Made by a program: the position numbers and the translations under genes
Notes under the pieces: model-generated
Database searches by the model: none
Told to the model about the DNA's origin: nothing
The model's input: only the letters and a program-made list of their open reading frames with translations
Shown here: positions 23,873 to 31,756 of the stretch, piece after piece
Layout: each line of letters opens with the position of its first letter
Position numbering within the stretch: the first letter of the stretch is position 1
Source of the DNA: Clostridium porci
Lineage (GTDB): Bacteria; Bacillota; Clostridia; Lachnospirales; Lachnospiraceae
Assembly (NCBI RefSeq): GCF_009696375.1
Contig: NZ_VUMD01000003.1
Location: 1-64,000, forward strand
Direction: 5' to 3'
DNA length: 64,000 nt

Positions 23873-24884
23873 TCTGGTATTCCTCCGGACGTAAATATTC
23901 TTCTGTACACCATCCCATTTCTCTAAACACATCTCCAAAGTCAATTTTGGAGGCCGGAGCTACTGCATACCGAAGCTTTGGGGGAGGCAGCTCCATATAG
24001 TGGTCTCCGAAATCTCCAGATAAGTACCAGTGCGTATCCTTTACAGTAAACACCCTAAAGCCCTCAAATTCTATCTCAGCCCGTTCAGCCAGCTTATCCG
24101 GACGCCAGCCCAGTCCCGGCTGCTCCCAATCGAAGGCATAGCCAAACTGTCTGATTCCCTTGCCGCCATATATCTCTATATCATTATATTTCCGGGCGGT
24201 TTTCTCTAATAGAGCAGCCACCGCTCTTCCAGGAAGCAAGGACAGCAAGCTGTACCACAGACGCATATACCATTGATCGGCCTGATATTTCCCTACAATC
24301 GAATATGCTATTTTTCTGAGGCAAGCGCATGAGCGCGCCTGTCTCCGCAGACGTCCCATCTCCTTTGATCTTACAAACTCATCCCTCAGCTCCCATTTCC
24401 AGCGGTAGGGATCTACGTATTTCTTGTATACATTTGCAAGGATCTTCTGGTGCAGCTCCTCATCTATCGGCAAATAATCGTATGGAAATATATCAATGGA
24501 AATACCTGTTTTGTATTTCATATGCTCCTGCCCGGCACGAATATATTCCGTACCAAGCCGGCGTATCTTTCCATAGTTCCAGCGGTAATATTTATCTGTT
24601 TTCCAGGTTTGCAAAAAATACCGGGAGGAATCTGCTTCTTTCGGAAACACCTGGCAGAACCGTTCATAATCGTCGCGGAAAAAGCCTACGTCTACATCAT
24701 CATCCCATGGAATGAAGCCTCCATGGCGTACCGCTCCCAGCAGCGTGCCTCCACATAAAAAATAGCTTATGTTGTTTTTCCTGCAGACCCTATCCAGCTC
24801 CAGCAAAATGTCAAGCTCAACCATCTGCAGCCTGCGTAGCTGCGCAGGCGTAAATTTAATTTCATTTACCGGACGTTTTGCCAT
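23865..24884 (-). CDS. LicD-family phosphotransferase
   Basis: Start at ATG 24884 (MAKRPVNEIKFTPAQLRRLQ), 5 bases after the true stop of the methyltransferase gene and preceded by AAAGGGAT. 339 residues with YFLCGGTLLGAVRHGGFIPW then DDDVDVGFFRDDY, and DIFPYDYLPID. It is one of three LicD proteins in the cluster. Three different transferases imply several acceptor positions or several activated groups. If the upstream methyltransferase is out of frame, ribosomes stop 175 bases before this start, so phase OFF may also reduce coupling to this gene. Confidence 0.87.
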   Translation of the reverse strand: MAKRPVNEIKFTPAQLRRLQMVELDILLELDRVCRKNNISYFLCGGTLLGAVRHGGFIPWDDDVDVGFFRDDYERFCQVFPKEADSSRYFLQTWKTDKYYRWNYGKIRRLGTEYIRAGQEHMKYKTGISIDIFPYDYLPIDEELHQKILANVYKKYVDPYRWKWELRDEFVRSKEMGRLRRQARSCACLRKIAYSIVGKYQADQWYMRLWYSLLSLLPGRAVAALLEKTARKYNDIEIYGGKGIRQFGYAFDWEQPGLGWRPDKLAERAEIEFEGFRVFTVKDTHWYLSGDFGDHYMELPPPKLRYAVAPASKIDFGDVFREMGWCTEEYLRPEEYQND

Positions 24885-24889
24885 TTTTG

Positions 24890-25586
24890 TTATCCCTTTC
24901 TTGCCGCCACGCACCAATATGAAATGCATTCCACATTGTTATAATACCGATCATAGCGCTCAAGCATTTCAATAGTCATCCCATATTGTTTCATTAACCG
25001 CTTTAAGTCGTTAATGTCCAAAAAAGCCCATATATGATTGAATTGAGGCACATAAGCATCATTCACCCCCCCCCCCCCACTCCCCCAATGCCATCCTATG
25101 CTTCCTATCCTCTTTACCATGTGCTTTGTTCGAATCTGACACATATAAATCATCAAATTTTGTCCTAAAGTTCGCAATCAGATACCCATTTTCTTTCATA
25201 AGAGGAATAAGCCTGTCCAGAAACGCAAGCATTTGCTCATAGCCTAATGCCCAAAGCACGCCAACAGACAATATCACATCAAAATATCCTTCAGGATAAA
25301 TCGGATGCTCCATAATATTATCAATGCTCAATTTTTCACGAGGAATAAAGTTTTCACCAAAGTTGTAATAAGCGGTATCAATCGCATCTTCTGTAACGTC
25401 AATTCCATAGGTGTTATATCCCAGATCGGATAAAACCTTCAAATGCCTTCCGCCTCCAAAACCAAAATCTAATGCTTTTACAAGGGATGGGTCTGCATAC
25501 TTTGAAGCTACAGCAGCCGCGTAAGAGGCAATTCTTTCAAATGGATACTTATATGCGTAATTGCTGCGTTTTAAATTAACTCCCAT
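24890..25586 (-). CDS. SAM-dependent methyltransferase, phase-variable; frameshifted OFF in this copy
   Basis: A class I methyltransferase: VKALDFGFGGGRHLKVLSDL (SAM motif I), TYGIDVTEDAI, and DVILSVGVLWALGYE. A run of 13 G (25066-25078) at about residue 169 breaks the frame; the product as read has 175 residues and ends WGGGGE. In the right frame the sequence continues VNDAYVPQFNHIWAFLDIND and ends SYWCVAARKG at 24890, as methyltransferases of this type do. With 12 G the protein would have 231 residues. It starts 11 bases inside the end of the upstream dehydrogenase-like gene. Inferred: switchable methylation of the glycan or phosphonate head group. Confidence 0.82.
25066..25078 (-). repeat. 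Poly-G tract (G13) in the methyltransferase gene
   Basis: Thirteen C on the plus strand, followed after AT by five more C. The frame is restored at 12 or 15 G. It is the longest homopolymer in the window and is expected to be the most unstable. Confidence 0.85.
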
Positions 25587-26670
25587 AATTAGCTCCTATC
25601 CTTTCAGCAATTTTTGCCGCAAAGCTCTCACAGTCTTCAAGGGCAACAGTCTTAGGGTAATTCATTCCGAATACGGCCTTCATTTTGTCTCTTACCTCAT
25701 CGGTAAAGTGAATTCCATTCTCATCCAGCCTCTCGATACCGTCGCAGCGCAGACTATCCTTATTAACGGCTATCATCTCACTCAGAGTAAAGTGCGTCTC
25801 ATCCACCCTCATTTCCCCATTACGAAACAGCAGCGGATAGCCTCCCACATTGCCAAAGGGACCAGGCGCGTGAATCTTATGCTCATTACCGCTTTTATCC
25901 AGCATGAGCCGAATCAGCATAACCACATCCGAAGCAATCATAATATTGCGTTCCTGTCCTGACGCAGTTGGAATGGCACAATGCTTAAAGACATCACAGT
26001 CCCTTACCGGTTTGCTTCCCCCAATATGTAGTAAATAGGGAGAGCCCTTTGCCGTTCCCTCTTTTGATATGTATGTGTTGGCGTAATGGGAACCGGCAAA
26101 GGTTACGTCCGTACAGCCGGCCGGCTGGCCTGTAAGTGTTTCATAAGCCCGGGCAATGCGCGGAATAAGGTGATTCAGATTTCCTGCGCTGGTATATGGA
26201 GCCAGTTTGCGGGCTGCCAGAAGCGGGGATACGGCGTCCCCATAGCTAGTATTAATCACACGTGATTTCACCCCTGCCTGTTTTACGGCTCTCATAACTT
26301 TTTCCACCAGTACAGCCGCCATAGGCGTCCACACTCCATATCCGATCTGATTCGGGTAAGAAAATTCGCCGTATTTAAAGCCCTTCATATACCGTCCCGT
26401 ATATGCGATCACATCCGGCTCGCTTAGAGCAATGGTTTCACTCAGCCGTTCTATATCATTAATATCGCAGGCAATATATCTGACCTTCGGATACATGCCA
26501 AACATGCCAGCGGAAACCAGGGTAAGATTGATTCGTTTTTCCGCCTCCTCCTTTTGAGTTCTCGATAGAATGGTATACTCGCAATCTGCCAGATCCGGCA
26601 GACGGGTCAGCATATCCAAGGCATATTTACCTGTGCTGCCATATCCAATTATCATCACTTTATCAGCCAT
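25576..26670 (-). CDS. NAD(P)-binding saccharopine-dehydrogenase-like protein
   Basis: A 364-residue protein with an N-terminal Rossmann motif, VMIIGYGSTGKYALDML, and a saccharopine-dehydrogenase-like layout (ACDINDIERLSETIALSEPDVIAYTG). The C-terminal half is distinct (THFTLSEMIAVNKDSLRCDG). No precise reaction can be named. In this cluster it might reduce an aldehyde such as phosphonoacetaldehyde or oxidise a sugar intermediate. Its 5' end overlaps the nucleotidyltransferase gene by 16 bases and its 3' end overlaps the methyltransferase gene by 11 bases, which places it firmly in the operon. Confidence 0.7.
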   Translation of the reverse strand: MADKVMIIGYGSTGKYALDMLTRLPDLADCEYTILSRTQKEEAEKRINLTLVSAGMFGMYPKVRYIACDINDIERLSETIALSEPDVIAYTGRYMKGFKYGEFSYPNQIGYGVWTPMAAVLVEKVMRAVKQAGVKSRVINTSYGDAVSPLLAARKLAPYTSAGNLNHLIPRIARAYETLTGQPAGCTDVTFAGSHYANTYISKEGTAKGSPYLLHIGGSKPVRDCDVFKHCAIPTASGQERNIMIASDVVMLIRLMLDKSGNEHKIHAPGPFGNVGGYPLLFRNGEMRVDETHFTLSEMIAVNKDSLRCDGIERLDENGIHFTDEVRDKMKAVFGMNYPKTVALEDCESFAAKIAERIGANYGS

Positions 26671-27452
26671 TTTACATTTCCTGCCTTTCTCAAATCTTGT
26701 TGCGTATTCAGATTGATCCAGTCGTCCGGATGCTCTGATACGACAGGCTCAATCTGTATCTTCAGCCTGTTAATAGAGTAAACCCCAGAATGAACAAAGG
26801 GTATTTCTGAGCGGTCAGCTTCCCCTTTGTACTCCCTGAGCTGCTTTATCAGCTGTTTCAGAGGCTGCCCGGAAAAGGACCAAAGCTGCATACTCTCTCC
26901 TATGACACTCTCTCTGTCTGAGCATACAGGCAAGCTCCCCCTATGGGTGGCATCATATTCATAGCGCAGGATCTTCCCCTTCTCACCTATCGCGATTACG
27001 CTTCTTTTATAATCCACATAGGTCTCCGATCGCACCAGAGAAACAGCCTGCGCTGTCTGATTCGACAGCTGCTGAATGGAGCCAATGTGCAGCAGAGAAT
27101 CTCCTTCTGCGATTATAACCCTCCCTGCATATTCTCCCCAGTATTCCCTAGGCCTATCTGCCACTGCGCAGGCCAGGGAATAATTGCAGCCATGCCAATT
27201 ATAATAGGGATTTTTTGCAAACCTCACCTGTCCGGCCTTTTCATAATCAGCCAGAGCCCTTTGCACAGATTCGGCCGCATGCCCGACCACAACTGTTATT
27301 GGAGACGCTCCTGCACGAAGCAGCGCTGAAACGGTATGCCTGACCGGAGAGGTTCCAGCTATTGAAGACGCGCACTTGTTTTGATCTGGAGGCAGTCCAA
27401 TGCGGCTTCCCATACCTGCACATAGGACTATTGCTTCTGTTTTACTATCCAC
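26655..27452 (-). CDS. LicC/MobA-like nucleotidyltransferase
   Basis: A 265-residue protein with the NTP-transferase signature AIVLCAGMGSRIG, a shortened KCASSIAG in place of the usual PKxL, and VIIAEGDSLL as the metal-binding D. Related enzymes such as LicC make CDP-choline from phosphocholine. In a PEP-mutase cluster a plausible job is CMP activation of a phosphonate (PntC-type chemistry). It is the second nucleotidyltransferase domain of the cluster, besides the one fused to PEP mutase, so two different donors may be made. Confidence 0.75.
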   Translation of the reverse strand: MDSKTEAIVLCAGMGSRIGLPPDQNKCASSIAGTSPVRHTVSALLRAGASPITVVVGHAAESVQRALADYEKAGQVRFAKNPYYNWHGCNYSLACAVADRPREYWGEYAGRVIIAEGDSLLHIGSIQQLSNQTAQAVSLVRSETYVDYKRSVIAIGEKGKILRYEYDATHRGSLPVCSDRESVIGESMQLWSFSGQPLKQLIKQLREYKGEADRSEIPFVHSGVYSINRLKIQIEPVVSEHPDDWINLNTQQDLRKAGNVKWLIK

Positions 27453-28387
27453 TGCAGGGTCCTCCTTAAGCCCTCTTCAAGCATCACCTTCGGGGAATAG
27501 CCCAGCTGCTCCCTGGCCCGTGAAATATCAAGCACCCGCCTCTTCGGATCTCCGGCACGCGATATATCAAACTGAGGACTGTGGCGATAGGAAATTCCCA
27601 GCTCTCCCGCCACCTTCACCGCCTTATGGTACAAGTCAAGAATGGTGGTTTCTTCTGGATTTCCTATATTATAGCTTGTCCCTCCCCTCATATGCAGCAT
27701 AGCCAGCCTGGTAGCATTGGCGCAATCACTCATATACAAAAAAGAACGGGCAATCTCTCCTGCCTGGGCATTTAAGTGGCAGGGCCTGTCATGAGCAATG
27801 CAGTTGAGTATATATGGTATCACATGGTTGTCATCCACATCATATGGGCCGTACACATTGGCATAGCGCAGATGGCATACCAGTATTTCGCTGCTGTGAT
27901 GGTTCAGAAGATACTCCGTCATAATCTTTCCGTGGGCATATGACCAGCGCGTCGTGGTATCCACCGAATCAAACAGTGAGGGAGCCGTCTCTTTTGTGGG
28001 CAGCTCCCTCCCATGACCATAGATTTCTGAGCTGGACGCATTGACAAAGCGGGGTATATGGTTTCTTAGCGCCCATTGAAAAATCTCATACGTCCCCTGG
28101 CAGTTAACTTCGTATGTTAAGCACGGTTCTTCATAAAAATATCTGGTTGGGACAATAGCCGCCAGATGATATATGCCGTCAAAATCAGCTTCCTTCTCCT
28201 TTTTTATATACTCACGAAAATCACATGCATGAAATGTAAAGTCCTCCCTGTCCAGCAACCCTTCAATATTCTCTTTCGTTCCTCGAAAGAAATTATCCAC
28301 GCCTACAACCGTATCTCCGTTGTCCAGGCAATTCCGTATTAAATGTGCGCCTGTTAGTCCAGCAGCCCCTGTAATTAAAACCTTCAT
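27428..28387 (-). CDS. NAD-dependent sugar epimerase/dehydratase (extended SDR)
   Basis: Start at ATG 28387 (MKVLITGAAGLTG), because GGAAGGGAAG lies 5 bases upstream; the longer start overlaps the previous stop. 319 residues. The glycine motif is TGAAGLTGAH, and the catalytic Ser and the YxxxK (here SYAHGKIMTEYLLN) are present, with CHLRYANVYGPYD downstream. Family members act on nucleotide sugars (for example UDP-glucose 4-epimerase or 4,6-dehydratases). The substrate is not deducible. It overlaps the next gene by 25 bases. Confidence 0.82.
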   Translation of the reverse strand: MKVLITGAAGLTGAHLIRNCLDNGDTVVGVDNFFRGTKENIEGLLDREDFTFHACDFREYIKKEKEADFDGIYHLAAIVPTRYFYEEPCLTYEVNCQGTYEIFQWALRNHIPRFVNASSSEIYGHGRELPTKETAPSLFDSVDTTTRWSYAHGKIMTEYLLNHHSSEILVCHLRYANVYGPYDVDDNHVIPYILNCIAHDRPCHLNAQAGEIARSFLYMSDCANATRLAMLHMRGGTSYNIGNPEETTILDLYHKAVKVAGELGISYRHSPQFDISRAGDPKRRVLDISRAREQLGYSPKVMLEEGLRRTLQWIVKQKQ

Positions 28388-28407
28388 CGTATCTTCCCTT
28401 CCGGGCA

Positions 28408-29103
28408 TTACGCGCCCTTATATAACCGCTTCCACAGATATTCTGGCAGTCCTGCCTCTTGAATCGCCTTAGCAGCCCCATCCATATCGTATTGAACCCG
28501 CCTAAATATAACCGCATCTCCGTCAAGAATCCCATAAGCAGCCTTAGGACTGCCATCCCTGGGCTGCCCGACGCTGCCGGGATTTATAATCGTCCGTCCT
28601 CCCCTGGTGAGCATAAAGCTGACATGAGAATGTCCCAGAAGCATCATACGGACATCCATCTGTTCCAAAACATCAAATAATACATCCGCATTGTCTCCCG
28701 GCAGAAATTTTCCCCAGTAAGGATCCTGCGGAGTTCCATGTACCAGCAGCGTCTTCCTATCTGCAAGATGCAGCAGCGGCTTATCTGCTATGGCCTCCAG
28801 CAGCCTGAAGCGTTCCCGGTTTTCCTTGACGATCTCTTTCGTGTACTCAAAGGCCTGCTTTCCATGGGGCGTCTCGCTGCTGCGGACAGAGGATGTATAC
28901 AGGCAGGCGTCATGATTGCCCGCTATCATATATTCCGCTCCAAGCTTTGACAGCTCCGATACCGTTTCCACCGGATCCCCTCCATAATCAACGTAATCTC
29001 CAAGGAGCCAGAACTTATCCACTCTCTGCTCCTGGCAGTCCTTCAAAACCGCCTGTAAAGCCTGTATGTTTGCATGTATATCAGATAAAACCCCAATTCT
29101 CAT
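28408..29103 (-). CDS. Calcineurin-like metallophosphoesterase (YfcE type)
   Basis: A 231-residue protein with all the metallophosphoesterase blocks: GVLSDIHANIQAL (D-x-H), LLGDYVDYGGDP (GDxxD), MIAGNHDACL (GNHD), LLVHGTP and LLGHSHVSF (GHxH). It would hydrolyse a phosphomonoester or diester with two metal ions. Inside this cluster it may remove a phosphate from a phospho-sugar or phospho-alcohol intermediate; the substrate is not known. It overlaps the decarboxylase gene by 4 bases (ATGA). Confidence 0.85.
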   Translation of the reverse strand: MRIGVLSDIHANIQALQAVLKDCQEQRVDKFWLLGDYVDYGGDPVETVSELSKLGAEYMIAGNHDACLYTSSVRSSETPHGKQAFEYTKEIVKENRERFRLLEAIADKPLLHLADRKTLLVHGTPQDPYWGKFLPGDNADVLFDVLEQMDVRMMLLGHSHVSFMLTRGGRTIINPGSVGQPRDGSPKAAYGILDGDAVIFRRVQYDMDGAAKAIQEAGLPEYLWKRLYKGA

Positions 29104-30167
29104 ACCAGTGCCTTCCGAAAACGCTTTGCCTGATCATAAATAAGCTGCCTGTCCGGACGGGGGAGGTCTTTAACCGTACCTAATCCGGTTTTGACGTAAA
29201 GCTGCGTGTATGCCGGAAATTGCTGAAATTGACCTAGGCAAGCAGTCATAGCATCAACAGAGCCTACCTCCTGTGTCGGATACAGATTGTTCATTACCTC
29301 CAGCAGGCGGCTCTCTCCCAGACTGTTGCGCTGTCCTCCTGTAGACTCATTGGCTCCATTGTCCAGAAGGATATAGCATAAATTGTGAGGTCGCTTCTGC
29401 GTCAGCGTATACAAAGCCCCAAGGCGCATCAGACACCCGCTGTCCCCGTCGATTGCAATGACCGTCCTCTCCGGCAGATAGTCAGCTATGCCTAAAGCCA
29501 GGGAGGACAGGCATCCCATGGAACCTACCATATAAAAGTTCTCTGCCCGGTCTTTTATGCAGAACATTTCCCGGCTGGTAAATCCCGTTGTGGTTACAAT
29601 CACGGAAGCCTCGGCACAGCCGGATATTGCTTTGAGCATATCATACCGAAGAGGCAAGACCGTCTGCTCCTGTCCGGAAGCCTTGACTTTGAGAGGAACC
29701 GGCGAAAATGTATGCCTGCTGTTTACAAGAACTGCGGCACAATGCTTATCAAGCTGAGGAAAAGCCGCAGAAAGAGCCTGGCTGTCCTCAGCGTTCACAT
29801 AGGGTATGGCCAGCGTATCCAGAAAGGGCTTAAGGACTCCTGCCATAATTTTGTGCTGAGGCTCATCATCCATCCCCCGGTTTCCAATCAGCAGCAGCGT
29901 GTGCAGCCCGAACAGCTCATTTAGAGAGGTCAGCGGCGAGAGCGCGTTTGACAATCCTGAGCTTTGCATCGCTACTGCGCACCTGCGTCCGGCCAGAGCC
30001 GCCCCTGCAGCATAAGCCAATGCATCTCCTTCGTTTACAAAGGGTTCATACATCCCCCGGTTCTCAGCCTCATTAATGAGAGGGCCAAGAAACGAACAAG
30101 GCACGCCCGCAATTCTATGAATACCCCCGGCAATCAGCTGATCCACAAATTTCTTTGTATCAATCAC
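29100..30167 (-). CDS. aepY: Phosphonopyruvate decarboxylase
   Basis: A 355-residue thiamine-diphosphate enzyme. Start: FVDQLIAGGIHRIAGVPCSF; conserved MQSSGLSNALSPLTSLNELF; TPP/Mg motif IDGDSGCLMRLGALYT with the downstream Asn (NGANESTGGQ). It converts phosphonopyruvate to phosphonoacetaldehyde and makes the unfavourable PEP mutase reaction irreversible. It directly follows and overlaps the PEP mutase gene (ATGA). The expected third enzyme, a 2-aminoethylphosphonate transaminase, is not in the window. The length is slightly shorter than the 370-380 residues of typical members. Confidence 0.92.
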   Translation of the reverse strand: MIDTKKFVDQLIAGGIHRIAGVPCSFLGPLINEAENRGMYEPFVNEGDALAYAAGAALAGRRCAVAMQSSGLSNALSPLTSLNELFGLHTLLLIGNRGMDDEPQHKIMAGVLKPFLDTLAIPYVNAEDSQALSAAFPQLDKHCAAVLVNSRHTFSPVPLKVKASGQEQTVLPLRYDMLKAISGCAEASVIVTTTGFTSREMFCIKDRAENFYMVGSMGCLSSLALGIADYLPERTVIAIDGDSGCLMRLGALYTLTQKRPHNLCYILLDNGANESTGGQRNSLGESRLLEVMNNLYPTQEVGSVDAMTACLGQFQQFPAYTQLYVKTGLGTVKDLPRPDRQLIYDQAKRFRKALV

Positions 30168-31756
30168 AGTATTTCACCCGCCTTCATCAAGTCATTGAGA
30201 GAATTAATATCAACGATTGCTTCACGGGAGGACATAATCACAGCAAGGGTCAGTCCTGTATCCAACGCCCGGCGCATAAAATCTGAAGTATGTAAACGCT
30301 CTGCGTCCTCTCCGCTTAGCAGCTCTTTTACCGCTGAGTAATTATGGATCAGCAGCAGCCCGCTGAAATATACCACACATTCATCCTTGCCCGTTTCTCT
30401 GCCTGTGCAGACCTCAACCACGCTCAATTCAGAATCGTCCCCAAATACATCCAGCTTTTTATTCAGCTTAAGGGAATAACCGGCATCAATATAATCTTCT
30501 TTTACACACACCAAAATCACGTCTGCTGATGAACGCTCCTCCGCATAATCCAGAATGGATCGCAGCAGATACCGCTTGAAAAACACATCTCCATATAAGA
30601 CCAGATAGGGCTGTTCCTTGGTGGAAGCGGCAAGAGAAAGGGAATACGCGGCGTTGGTAGTATTCCACTTATCATTATCGATCAGCGCCAAATCCTCAGC
30701 CTGTATTTCCTCCTTTTTATAGCCTCTGACAATCGAAATGTTTGATACTCCTACCGACCTCAGCACATTCAGCTGATGATCCAAAATCTGCTTGCCATTT
30801 ATGGTCAGCAATGCTTTGGGCTTATGAAAGTCTAAGGAGCCAGGGCCTCCCGCCGCAAGGATGACCGCGCTCAGATTCGGATACATGGGCAAATACTTTT
30901 TCTCCATTTCAAGATACTCTTCATTCTTTTGCAGCCGGAACAGCTCGGATACGGAGGCTATGCTTCCTTCTACATTGGCGATGGAGCCATCCTTATATAT
31001 TTTTTTGCTGATCTCCTGCATTGCGGTTACACAGGCCCGGACATTATGGTTTGCCCAAATAATGCCCCGTATTCTCTTGTCCTTAATAAAATGACTGACC
31101 GGCACTGTATAGTATTTTGTAGGCACAATAAAGATTGGAACATCCACCGGAAAGGCCGTCAGAAAATCATCAATGTCCTTTGAATTGGGACGCTTGGAGT
31201 GCACCAGAATCGCGTCTGCTCCCGCCTCCAGATACAGCTTCGCCCGTTTCACCGCATCCTCAACCCCGGCACCCACAATCAGCGATTCCAGCCGGGCCAC
31301 AACTGAAAAATCAGGTGTTGTCTGGGTGGCCTTCATCGCGCGAAGCTTGCCTGCAAACTCCAGGGGTTCCGCCAGTGCGTCAAGTTTTGTCTCCAGGAAT
31401 GAGTTGGTTTTAGGAAATTTTTTATCTTCTATGCAGACAGCGGCAATCCCCATCTTTTCCAGCTTCTGGAGCAGCCTGCACGCATTGTTAAAGTTGCCGT
31501 AGCCAGTGTCTCCGTCCACCAGTATAGGCAGGCTGCAGGCGTCGTTCATATACTCCAGCACATCCAGCAGCTGCGTATAGGAAATTTCATTATTATCCCG
31601 CACCCCAAGAGAAGCCGTTATAGACAAGCCGCTGGCCCAAATGGCAGGAAAGCCGGTTTCCTCAACAATTTGGGCCGAAAGTCCATCATGAGCTTCCATC
31701 AGGAAAAAATGCCTGTCTGCATTCAGTAATTCCCGGAACCGTTTTGCTTTATTCAT
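30164..31756 (-). CDS. pepM: PEP mutase fused to a nucleotidyltransferase
   Basis: A 530-residue fusion. Residues 1-285 are phosphoenolpyruvate mutase, with DGDTGYGN (81-88) and the diagnostic EDKKFPKTNS (110-119; family pattern EDKxxxxxNS). It forms the C-P bond of phosphonopyruvate. Residues about 295-530 are a nucleotidyltransferase (AVILAAGGPGSLDFHKPKAL; LVLYGDVFFKRYLL; NTTNAAYSLSLA), likely to activate a phosphonate with CTP. Such fusions mark clusters that attach phosphonates to glycans or lipids. The gene is the second of the packed operon and overlaps both neighbours. Confidence 0.93.
   Translation of the reverse strand: MNKAKRFRELLNADRHFFLMEAHDGLSAQIVEETGFPAIWASGLSITASLGVRDNNEISYTQLLDVLEYMNDACSLPILVDGDTGYGNFNNACRLLQKLEKMGIAAVCIEDKKFPKTNSFLETKLDALAEPLEFAGKLRAMKATQTTPDFSVVARLESLIVGAGVEDAVKRAKLYLEAGADAILVHSKRPNSKDIDDFLTAFPVDVPIFIVPTKYYTVPVSHFIKDKRIRGIIWANHNVRACVTAMQEISKKIYKDGSIANVEGSIASVSELFRLQKNEEYLEMEKKYLPMYPNLSAVILAAGGPGSLDFHKPKALLTINGKQILDHQLNVLRSVGVSNISIVRGYKKEEIQAEDLALIDNDKWNTTNAAYSLSLAASTKEQPYLVLYGDVFFKRYLLRSILDYAEERSSADVILVCVKEDYIDAGYSLKLNKKLDVFGDDSELSVVEVCTGRETGKDECVVYFSGLLLIHNYSAVKELLSGEDAERLHTSDFMRRALDTGLTLAVIMSSREAIVDINSLNDLMKAGEIL

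Noticed and set aside
19077-25177. The idea that the frameshifted radical SAM and methyltransferase genes are ordinary pseudogenes
   Set aside because: The only lesion in each is the homopolymer length, the rest of both frames is intact, and a third tract in the same cluster is in frame; phase variation or a tract-length error explains this better.
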